Shown one piece after another: positions 57,405 through 64,000 of a DNA stretch of 64,000 bases. The position numbers and the translations under genes were made by a program. Position 1 is the stretch's first letter; each line of letters opens with the position of its first letter. This DNA is from Acidisphaera sp. L21 (GTDB lineage Bacteria; Pseudomonadota; Alphaproteobacteria; Acetobacterales; Acetobacteraceae): positions 171,023-235,022 of the forward strand of contig NZ_LMUY01000103.1 of NCBI RefSeq assembly GCF_009765685.1, written 5' to 3'. The notes beneath the pieces were generated by a model. It was not told where the DNA came from. It searched no databases and saw only the letters and a program-made list of their open reading frames with translations.

Positions 57405-58958
57405 TTAGGCGGCGCGCATCTGCCGGGCCAGGTTCTCCCCGATCATCACGCAGGTGAAGTGCAGATTCGCCCGGCAATCCGCCGGCATGATGGAGGCGTC
57501 GCAGACCCGCAGGCCTTGCACGCCACGGACTTTCAACTCTGGATCCACGACGCCGCGGGGATCTTCGTGCGCGGTCATGTGACAGGTGCCCGCGGCGTGC
57601 TGGATATCCGCGGCCTCCTGCAGCAAGAGCGCGTCCAACTCGGGCGGAGGCAGGGCGGCGGCTTCGGCGGGGGTGAGGCTGGATTCGCCGAAGCGCATGG
57701 CTTGGGCCAGGTGGGCGATGGCTGGTTGCGCGGTGAGCACGGCTAGACGGCGCACGGCGTCGCGCATCCGCTCCAGATCGCGGGGGTCGGAGAGCATGTT
57801 TTCTTCCACCACCGGGTCGATCTCGGGATCGGCGGAGGTGAGGCTGAGTTCACCGCGGGAGAAGGCTTCGTATAGGGCCGCGCCGATGGCGCCCTGCGGC
57901 CCGGGTTCGGTGCCGAAATGGCCACGATGGTTGTAGCCTATGAGGATCATGTCGCGGTCGCCGCCACCCGCCAGACGGCTGCTGTAGGTGACGCAGGAAT
58001 TGGTGTGCCGGGCGTCCGCGTCCTTGGCCTGGAACTCCGGCCGCAGATCCAGGGTGGCGCGGACGATCGGGTGGTCCATCAGGTGGCGGCCGACCGAGGC
58101 TTGGTCCCGCAGGACGGTGATGCCCAACTTGCGCAGCGCCGCGGCGTCGCCGATGCCGGATCGCATGAGGATGGCTGGGGAATGGATGGCGCCGGCGGAC
58201 AGCACGATCTCGTGGGCCGCGATCTCCTCCCACGGGCCGCCATCGAAGCGGACGCGGACGGCGGCGGCGCGGGTGCCGTCGAACACGACGCGGTCGACCA
58301 TGGCGCCGCCGCGGATTTCCAGGTTGGGGCGGCCGCGGGCGGGCTCCAGATAGGCGTCATTGGTGGTGACGCGCTGCCCGACGCGGCTGTTGATCGGATT
58401 GCAGGATATGCCCTCCCCGGTCGGCGCATTCAGGTTGGGCTTCCATTTGTAGCCGCAGGCCAGGGCGGCGTCGCGCAGTGCCACGTCGACGATGCCCCAT
58501 TCGGCCAGGGGGGCGCGATAGACCGGCAGCGGGCCGCCACGGGTGGCGCCGAAATCGGCGTCGTCCTCGATCTGGTCGAACAGCGGCATCACGTCGGAGG
58601 CGGCCCAGCCTTCGCACCCTGCCTCTGCCCACTCATCGAACGCGGCCGGGACGCCACGGATGGCGATCTGGGCGTTGACGGTGGAACTGCCGCCCAATGC
58701 CCGGCCACGCCAGTAGAAACGGGGAGCCTGCGCGGCGGTGCGGCGGGACATCAGCTTCGGCCACTGCCATTCGGCCTGATGCGCCGGGTCGTTCATGAAG
58801 GGGATGATGTTGGCGGATCGCAGGGCGTGGGGCGCGTCGGACGGGCGCCAGTCGCGCCCGGCCTCCAGCAACAGAACGCGGCGGGACGGGTCTTCCGACA
58901 GCCGGGCAGCCAGCGGGGCGCCGGACGAACCGGCCCCCACCACGATCACGTCATACAT
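57405..58958 (-). CDS. GMC-family FAD oxidoreductase (choline/alcohol dehydrogenase-like)
   Basis: 517-residue flavin enzyme. The FAD motif is DVIVVGAGSSGAPLAARLSED (residues 3-23). Family segments FYWRGRALGGSSTVNAQIAIRGV and LSAGAIHSPAILMRSGIGDA (GMC signature 2) are present. The catalytic His region is HAAGTCHMTAHEDPRGVVDPELKVRGVQGLRVCDASIMP. Members oxidise alcohols, choline or sugars. It overlaps the C-terminal remnant of a binding-protein gene upstream, so it was probably once cotranscribed with that gene. The substrate is unknown. Confidence 0.92.
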   Translation of the reverse strand: MYDVIVVGAGSSGAPLAARLSEDPSRRVLLLEAGRDWRPSDAPHALRSANIIPFMNDPAHQAEWQWPKLMSRRTAAQAPRFYWRGRALGGSSTVNAQIAIRGVPAAFDEWAEAGCEGWAASDVMPLFDQIEDDADFGATRGGPLPVYRAPLAEWGIVDVALRDAALACGYKWKPNLNAPTGEGISCNPINSRVGQRVTTNDAYLEPARGRPNLEIRGGAMVDRVVFDGTRAAAVRVRFDGGPWEEIAAHEIVLSAGAIHSPAILMRSGIGDAAALRKLGITVLRDQASVGRHLMDHPIVRATLDLRPEFQAKDADARHTNSCVTYSSRLAGGGDRDMILIGYNHRGHFGTEPGPQGAIGAALYEAFSRGELSLTSADPEIDPVVEENMLSDPRDLERMRDAVRRLAVLTAQPAIAHLAQAMRFGESSLTPAEAAALPPPELDALLLQEAADIQHAAGTCHMTAHEDPRGVVDPELKVRGVQGLRVCDASIMPADCRANLHFTCVMIGENLARQMRAA

Positions 58959-59194
58959 CGGTATTTTTTCTCAGCGTTCCAAAACAGCGGGATGGCCGAG
59001 GGTATCAGGCCCGTGACGTTGGCGCGATAGGCAGCCGGCTGGGCGAATTGGCCGAACGGCACGACCATTGCCTGGTCGTACAGCACGTCCTGGAACGGCG
59101 TTCAATGTCTGCGGAGCGGGGTTTGCGCGCGGGCGGTTGCCGCGCAGAACCCCACGGCCAGCGCGAACAGCGCTGACCTCACCCAATGTCGCAT
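58951..59194 (-). pseudogene. Internally deleted remnant of a peptide-type substrate-binding protein gene
   Basis: Minus-strand ATG at 59194 starts a convincing signal peptide (MRHWVRSALFALAVGFCAAT then ARAQ) that stops after about 30 codons. Immediately downstream, another frame reads FQDVLYDQAMVVPFGQFAQP ... TGLIPSAIPLFWNAEKKY. This matches the C-terminal end of the intact neighbour, which reads FQDVPYLPLGEYFQPTAYSKKLTGVLKGLPIFWNCDKA, continuing into the GMC start. So the two ends of a gene of about 1.6 kb have been joined by a deletion of most of the interior. Not expected to be functional. Confidence 0.7.
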
Positions 59195-59228
59195 CGTTTC
59201 TCCTTCGTCTGGGTTGGTAAAGCTTCGG

Positions 59229-60818
59229 TTACGCCTTATCGCAGTTCCAGAAGATCGGCAGGCCCTTCAGTACGCCGGTGAGCTTCTTCGAGTAGGCGGT
59301 GGGCTGGAAATACTCGCCCAGAGGCAGATAGGGCACGTCCTGGAACGCCAGGGCCTGCATGTCCTCGCCGATCTTCTTCTGCGCAGCCGCGTCCGGCGCC
59401 TCGAACCAAGCGGTGCGTAGTGCTTCCATCTTGTCGTCGGTAGACCAGCCGAACCAGCCGTTGAGGCCGTTGCCGCGCAGGCCGAGATGGGAGGCAGGAG
59501 AGTATTGGTCCACGCCGGTGAAGCTGGTGAAAAAAACGCTCCAACCGCCCTTGTCCGGTGCGTTGCGGCTGGCGCGGCGCTGCACGACGGAGCCCCAGTC
59601 GGTCTCCTGCAGATCGACGTTCATGCCGGCGCGCTTGAGCATATCGGCGCCGACCTGGCCCATGGCGGTGAGCACGGGAAAATCGGTGGCGACCATGACG
59701 ACGATCTTCTCGCCCTTGTACCCGGCGGCGGCGAGATCCTTCTTCACCTTGTCCATGTCGCGCTTACCCTCCAGCACGGACATGCCGACATTGCTCTCCA
59801 GCGGGGAGCCGGGCGGGAAGAAGCCGACCTTGCCGTTCCACATCTTCGGGTCGTCACCGGCGACGGCGGTCATGTAGTCGCTCTGATCCACTGCCCCGAG
59901 TAGGGCGCGGCGGATCGCCGGGTTGTCGAAGGGCGGAAAGAGCTGGTTGAAGCGCATGAGCGAGGGGTAGCCGGTCGGGTCCAGCGTCTCGATGGCAATG
60001 TTGCCGTTCTTGCGCAGGATCGGCAGCAGGTCAAAGGTCGGCTGTTCCCACCAATCGACTTCGCCGCTCTGCAGGGCAGCGATGGCAGTGGCGGCGTCGG
60101 GGATGACGTTCCACTCGATGCGGTCGAACTTGGCGATCTTGGGGCCGGCGGTCCAATCGGGCGTGCCGCTGGGGCGGGGGACGTAGCCGTCGAATTTCTC
60201 GTAGACGACTTTGGCGCCGGGCACGCGCTCATCGGCCTTGAAGCGGAACGGGCCGCTGCCGACCATCTCCGTGATTTGGGTGAAGGCGTCGGTTTTGGCC
60301 AGGCGCTCCGGCATGATGGGAAGCATGCTGACGCCGACCTTGCCGAGGGCGGCGGGAAGCAGCGGGAAAGGCCGCTTCATCTTGAACAGGATGGTCTTGT
60401 CATCGGGAGCGGAGAGTTCGTCGGTGTAGGCCATCACGGCCTGGCCGAACGCGTCGCGCTTGCCCCAGCGCTGGATGCTGGCGACGCAGTCGCGCGCCAG
60501 GACGGGGGTGCCATCGTGAAATTTCAGCCCGTCGCGTAGGGTGAGCTTCCACTCCTTGTCGTTCATCACGCCGTCGCACATTTGCGGCTGCGGTGCGAAC
60601 TTGCTGTCGGTGGCGAACAGCGTGTCGAACACGGTCATGCCGTGATTGCGGGTGACGTAGGCGGTGGTCCAGACTGGGTCGAGCACGGCCAGGTCGCCCT
60701 GTGGGATGAATTTGAGCACTTTGCTGCCCGCGGCCCGGGCGATGTTGGGCCGCGCGAGGCCCAGGCTGCCGATGACCGGCGCGATGGCGGAAGCCTGTAG
60801 GAAAGAGCGTCTCTTCAA
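59229..60818 (-). CDS. Peptide/opine-type ABC substrate-binding protein (SBP family 5), paralogue of the protein at 12091
   Basis: 529-residue periplasmic binding protein. Starts at a TTG (60818) with GGGAG 8-12 nt upstream; this gives a Tat-type signal, KRRSFLQASAIAPVIGSLG. Mature sequence has LDPVWTTAYVTRNHGMTVFD, WKLTLRDGLKFHDGTPVLARD and GGWSVFFTSFTGVDQYSP. These are shared with the protein at 12091-13683 (for example VWTTA-x-VTRN, TLR-x-x-LKFHDG, GSGPFRF). It lies upstream of the remnant and GMC oxidoreductase. No ABC permease or ATPase genes are in the window. Confidence 0.9.
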   Translation of the reverse strand: MKRRSFLQASAIAPVIGSLGLARPNIARAAGSKVLKFIPQGDLAVLDPVWTTAYVTRNHGMTVFDTLFATDSKFAPQPQMCDGVMNDKEWKLTLRDGLKFHDGTPVLARDCVASIQRWGKRDAFGQAVMAYTDELSAPDDKTILFKMKRPFPLLPAALGKVGVSMLPIMPERLAKTDAFTQITEMVGSGPFRFKADERVPGAKVVYEKFDGYVPRPSGTPDWTAGPKIAKFDRIEWNVIPDAATAIAALQSGEVDWWEQPTFDLLPILRKNGNIAIETLDPTGYPSLMRFNQLFPPFDNPAIRRALLGAVDQSDYMTAVAGDDPKMWNGKVGFFPPGSPLESNVGMSVLEGKRDMDKVKKDLAAAGYKGEKIVVMVATDFPVLTAMGQVGADMLKRAGMNVDLQETDWGSVVQRRASRNAPDKGGWSVFFTSFTGVDQYSPASHLGLRGNGLNGWFGWSTDDKMEALRTAWFEAPDAAAQKKIGEDMQALAFQDVPYLPLGEYFQPTAYSKKLTGVLKGLPIFWNCDKA

Positions 60819-60971
60819 GTTCCATCTCCCTCGGGCCGGAGCCCGGTAACGGCGCAAACAGATTTCCACCGGCAGGCAAAATCTATGCCGCACTGCACAA
60901 GGCGTGGCGGCGGTCTGCGAAATGCGGTTAGGCTGCGCCGGTCCATTGCCCCTACAGCCAAGCGAGCCCCG

Positions 60972-62369
60972 ATGACCGACCTCTGGCGCCTGTCCGCAAC
61001 CGAGCTTGCCGCCCGCATCCGCCGTCGCGACGTGTCGGCCCGGGAGGCGGCGTTGGCCGGGTTGGCCCGGCTGGATGCGGTGAACCCGAAGATCAATGCG
61101 GTGGTGGATCATCGGCCAAACGAGGTTCTGGCAGCGGCGGACGCGGTGGATGCCACGATCGCACGGGGCGATGACCCACGTGTGCTGGGTGGCGTGCCGG
61201 TGACGGTGAAGGTCAATACCGACCAGACTGGCTATGCCACCACGAACGGCGTGCGTCTGCAGAAGGACCTGATCGCCAGCAGTAACAGCCCGGTGGTCGA
61301 TAATCTGCAGCGCGCCGGGGCGGTGATCCTGGGGCGCACGAACACGCCGGCCTTTTCCTATCGCTGGTTCACGACAAACTTGCTGCATGGGGATACGAAG
61401 AACCCGCGCGACGCGTCGCTGACACCGGGCGGCTCGTCGGGCGGGGCGGCAGCGGCGGTGACGGCTGGGATCGGGCATCTGGCGCACGGTACGGACATCG
61501 CCGGGTCGATCCGCTACCCGGCGTATGCCTGCGGCGTGCATGGGCTGCGGCCGACGCCGGGGCGGGTGCCGGCGTATAATGCGTCGGGGCCGGAGCGGCC
61601 GATCGGGCCGCAGATCAGCGCCGTGTCGGGGCCGATCGGGCGGACGATTGCGGATCTTCGGCTGGGGCTGGCGGCGTTTTCCGCGCCCGACCCGCGGGAC
61701 CCCTGGTATGTGCCGGCGCCGCTGGAGGGGCCGGCGGCGCCGCGCCGGGCCGCTTTGTGCCTACGGCCGGATGGGTTGGCGACGTCGCCGGAGGTGGTGG
61801 CGGCGCTAATGGATTCGGCCGACCGGATGCGTGCCGCCGGCTGGGTGGTGGAGGAGGTGGATGCTTTGCCGCCCCTGCGCGAAGCGGCCGAGATGCAGAC
61901 GAAGTTGTGGCTGGGTGATCGGTTCGAGGCGCAACTCGCCTCCGTCACCAAAGAGGGCGACCCGGGGGCGATGAACATCCTGGCGCAGCACGAGGCGCTG
62001 GCGCGGTCCGTCGACCCGGCCATGCTGGGCGCGATTCTGATGCGGCGGGCTGCCATTTTGCGCCTGTGGCAGGTTTTCCTGGAGGACACGCCGGTGGTTC
62101 TGCTGCCCGTGTGCGCCGAACTACCCTTCCCCGACCAGCAGGACATGAAGGGGGCCGAGGCGTTCCAAGCGGTGTGGGAGGCGCAGATGATCCAGGTCGC
62201 GCTGCCCGTGGTGGGATTGCCGGGGCTGACGGTTTCGACCGGTATGGTCGGGACGGTTCCGGTGGGCGTGCAACTGGTGAGCCGGCGCTACCGGGAGGAT
62301 TTGTGTCTGGCGGCCGGCGAGGCGATCGAGGCCGGGGGCGTGCCGGCCTCCCCCATCGACCCGGTCTAG
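60972..62369 (+). CDS. Amidase-signature family enzyme
   Basis: 465-residue amidase (GatA-like fold). The Ser-cisSer-Lys triad is visible: Lys80 (VPVTVKVN), cis-Ser155 within TPGGSSGGAAAAV, and Ser179 in GTDIAGSIRYPA. The C-terminal VVGLPGLTVSTGMVGTVPVGVQLV is also typical. The ATG at 60972 (MTDLWRL) is divergent from the binding-protein gene. It may hydrolyse an imported amide or peptide-like compound; the linkage with an orphan peptide-type binding protein is suggestive only. Confidence 0.9.
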   Translation: MTDLWRLSATELAARIRRRDVSAREAALAGLARLDAVNPKINAVVDHRPNEVLAAADAVDATIARGDDPRVLGGVPVTVKVNTDQTGYATTNGVRLQKDLIASSNSPVVDNLQRAGAVILGRTNTPAFSYRWFTTNLLHGDTKNPRDASLTPGGSSGGAAAAVTAGIGHLAHGTDIAGSIRYPAYACGVHGLRPTPGRVPAYNASGPERPIGPQISAVSGPIGRTIADLRLGLAAFSAPDPRDPWYVPAPLEGPAAPRRAALCLRPDGLATSPEVVAALMDSADRMRAAGWVVEEVDALPPLREAAEMQTKLWLGDRFEAQLASVTKEGDPGAMNILAQHEALARSVDPAMLGAILMRRAAILRLWQVFLEDTPVVLLPVCAELPFPDQQDMKGAEAFQAVWEAQMIQVALPVVGLPGLTVSTGMVGTVPVGVQLVSRRYREDLCLAAGEAIEAGGVPASPIDPV

Positions 62370-62434
62370 GCACCCCTTCCAGCGACCACGCTGCATCTGG
62401 CAGAATGGGTGGGATTGCTGCTGGGGATGGTGCA

Positions 62435-63157
62435 TTGAGCCAGAACGACGAACTCGCCCGGGTGAAGGCCCGGATCAAGGCGCTGACCGACCGCACCGTG
62501 GCGCGCGGCTGCACCGAGGCGGAGGCGATGGCGGCCGCCGAGATGGTGGGCCGGCTGCTGGAGCGGTATGCGCTGACCATGGAGGAGGTGGATGTCCGGC
62601 AAGAGCCGTGCGTCCAGATCGAGGTGCCAATCGGCGGGCGGCAGCGGCGCCCGATCGACGTTTGCGTGCCGGCGCTGGCCCGGTTCTGCGACTGCAAGGT
62701 GTGGCTGGCGCGGAGCGAAGAGCAGACGCATTACGTGTTCTTCGGCTTCGAGACGGATACGGCGCTGGCGGCTTATCTATTCGCCGTCATCTCACGCGCG
62801 ATCACCACCGGGCTGACCGGGTTTCGCCGGGGCGAGGCGGTTTTGATGGGGGTGGCATTGCGCCGGGCCAGCGCGAGCTTTCAGCATGGCATGGCGGCGC
62901 GGGTGGCGGAGCGGTTGGGGGGCATGCATGCCGAACGCGAGGCGGCCGTCGCTGCGCAACGTCCGACTGGCACGGCGCTGATGCTGGTGCGTCACCAGGT
63001 GGTGGAGGAGGCGTTCCAGGCCCGCAAGGTTCGCCTGCGCTCCCTGCCCGGGCTGACGCTGCGGCGGAATGCGGCATTCCGCGCCGGCCGGGTGGCGGGG
63101 GACCGGGTGAATTTGCGTCGCCCGATCGAGGGGGGTGACCCGGCGCTGCTGCGCTGA
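62435..63157 (+). CDS. DUF2786-domain protein
   Basis: 240-residue protein with an N-terminal DUF2786-type helical domain (LARVKARIKALTDRTVARGC ... AAAEMVGRLLERYALTMEEVD) followed by a region with CDCKVWLARSEEQTHYVFFGFETDTALAAYLFAVI. It resembles proteins also found in phages and in cassettes of unknown role. The TTG start at 62435 follows GGGGATGG; an in-frame ATG at 62405 is an alternative. Its stop overlaps the next gene by 1 bp (TGATG). Function is not known. Confidence 0.72.
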   Translation: MSQNDELARVKARIKALTDRTVARGCTEAEAMAAAEMVGRLLERYALTMEEVDVRQEPCVQIEVPIGGRQRRPIDVCVPALARFCDCKVWLARSEEQTHYVFFGFETDTALAAYLFAVISRAITTGLTGFRRGEAVLMGVALRRASASFQHGMAARVAERLGGMHAEREAAVAAQRPTGTALMLVRHQVVEEAFQARKVRLRSLPGLTLRRNAAFRAGRVAGDRVNLRRPIEGGDPALLR

Positions 63158-63585
63158 TGGCGGACCGGCAGCGCAACCGCGTTTACGCGTGGGAGGATCG
63201 GGTGGTGGCGCCGCACGACCCGACCGTGGTGCCGTTTGGCGCCGGGCAGGGCATGGTGAATGCGATCTGGGCGGAAATGGGGCTGCTGTATCCGCCGCGT
63301 GTCGAACCGCTGCCGGCGCAGGCGCGATGCCGGATTGCGGATGCGAACCGGCTGCGCATCCGGCTGCCGCGCTCCACACCATCGTGGTGCGTGCTGCATG
63401 AATTGGCGCATGCGATGACGACGACGCAGGATGGTGTGTCGGACGGCCATGGGGCGGATTTCGTGGGTGTGTATGTGCAGTTGCTGAGGACATATTTGCG
63501 GCTGGACGGGGCGGAATTGCAGGCCAGCCTGGCGCAGGCCGGGGTGAAGGTGCGGATGGAGGCGCGGGCGGTGTTCTCCGATTGA
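63157..63585 (+). CDS. Putative zinc metalloprotease-like protein with HExxH motif
   Basis: 142-residue protein. A clear zinc-binding motif HELAHAM (His81, Glu82, His85) is followed by a third likely ligand in SDGHGADFVGVYVQLL (His98, with HGADF resembling the SprT/minigluzincin third ligand region). No signal peptide or membrane segment. It is translationally coupled to the DUF2786 gene. I do not recognise a named family with certainty; SprT-like or phage-type minimal peptidases are the nearest comparison. Confidence 0.72.
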   Translation: MADRQRNRVYAWEDRVVAPHDPTVVPFGAGQGMVNAIWAEMGLLYPPRVEPLPAQARCRIADANRLRIRLPRSTPSWCVLHELAHAMTTTQDGVSDGHGADFVGVYVQLLRTYLRLDGAELQASLAQAGVKVRMEARAVFSD

Positions 63586-63596
63586 TACGGAGTGGC

Positions 63597-64000
63597 CTAA
63601 TAGGATTTAGGTAATTTCAACACGCGTTCGGCAATGTTGGACAGGATCAGTTGTTCGCTGACGGGGGCCAGCTTGGCGATAAGGCTTTCGCGCAGTAGGC
63701 GTTCGACGTGGTATTCCTGCGCGTAGCCCATGCCGCCATGCGTCATAACGGCCTGTAGGCAGGCGCGGTAGCCGGCCTCGGCGCCGGCGTATTTCGCGGC
63801 GTTGGCCTGGGGGCCGCAGGGGACGCCGCTATCGTACATCCAGGCCGCGCGCAAGCAACCGTAGAAGGCGGATTCCAATTCAATCCAATTGAGCGCAAGC
63901 GGGTGTTGGATGGCCTGGTTCTGGCCGATCGGGCGGCCGAACACTTCGCGTTCGCGCGCGTAGTTGGCGGCACGCTCCAGCGCGTATTGGCCAAGGCCGA
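63597..64000 (-). CDS. Acyl-CoA dehydrogenase, C-terminal part (gene runs off the window)
   Basis: About 134 C-terminal residues of an acyl-CoA dehydrogenase are visible. They include REVFGRPIGQNQAIQHPLAL, the helical-domain R-x-x-F-G-x-x-I motif, and AVMTHGGMGYAQEYHVERLLRES, matching the family's QxxGGxGxxxExxxxRxxRD end. The upstream end lies beyond 64000. The fatty-acyl substrate cannot be judged from this part. Confidence 0.9.
   Translation of the reverse strand, partial: GLGQYALERAANYAREREVFGRPIGQNQAIQHPLALNWIELESAFYGCLRAAWMYDSGVPCGPQANAAKYAGAEAGYRACLQAVMTHGGMGYAQEYHVERLLRESLIAKLAPVSEQLILSNIAERVLKLPKSY

Overview
The window is high-GC bacterial chromosome, gene-dense on both strands, with many 1-4 bp start/stop overlaps. 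The gene content points to a hopanoid-making alphaproteobacterium, most likely of the Rhodospirillales/Acetobacteraceae. This placement is inferred from the complete hpn locus, the lepB-rnc-era-recO block and the WbsX-type glycosyltransferase, not from a marker gene. I saw no rRNA, tRNA, CRISPR array, transposase or integrase.

Layout. 1-12025 is an isoprenoid-to-hopanoid locus. dxs (cut by the window start) and ispA lie on the minus strand. hpnH is divergent from them. A compact minus-strand operon hpnA-hpnB-hpnC-hpnD-hpnE-shc-hpnG follows, with an agmatinase-family gene just downstream. Together these cover DXP, FPP, squalene, hopene, adenosylhopane and ribosylhopane formation. A Tat-type extracytoplasmic solute-binding protein (12091-13683) lies upstream of hpnA.

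13820-20952 is a surface-polysaccharide block: a 1230-residue protein with N-terminal repeats, a WbsX domain, a GT4 and a GT2, followed by rfbB-rfbA-rfbC-rfbD for dTDP-L-rhamnose. 20942-31336 is mostly housekeeping: a pseudouridine synthase, recO, era, rnc, lepB, a methyltransferase, acpS, a bifunctional rel/spoT, rpoZ, folK, a NYN-domain protein, a family-5 uracil-DNA glycosylase and a SpoU-type RNA methyltransferase. 31333-36284 holds DoxX, a Bcr/CflA-type exporter, a transglutaminase and ftsK. 36405-38179 is glnK-amtB with a candidate sigma-54 promoter, next to a divergent beta-barrel outer-membrane protein.

39882-64000 is accessory and metabolic: a double retropepsin-fold protein, an MFS transporter, rutA-rutB of uracil ring opening without the rest of the rut operon, a SulP transporter, a 1752-residue triple glycosyltransferase with three C-terminal Trp-rich modules, and a DegP protease. 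Then come an LLM monooxygenase with a sulfonate-type binding protein, an FAD protein, a GMC oxidoreductase, the internally deleted remnant of a binding-protein gene, an intact paralogue of the 12091 binding protein, an amidase, a DUF2786/metalloprotease pair and the end of an acyl-CoA dehydrogenase.

The most unusual items are the two very large multidomain glycosyltransferases, the deleted binding-protein remnant at 58951-59194, the minimal rutAB pair and the DUF2786-HExxH pair. No wholly new system could be established from sequence alone.
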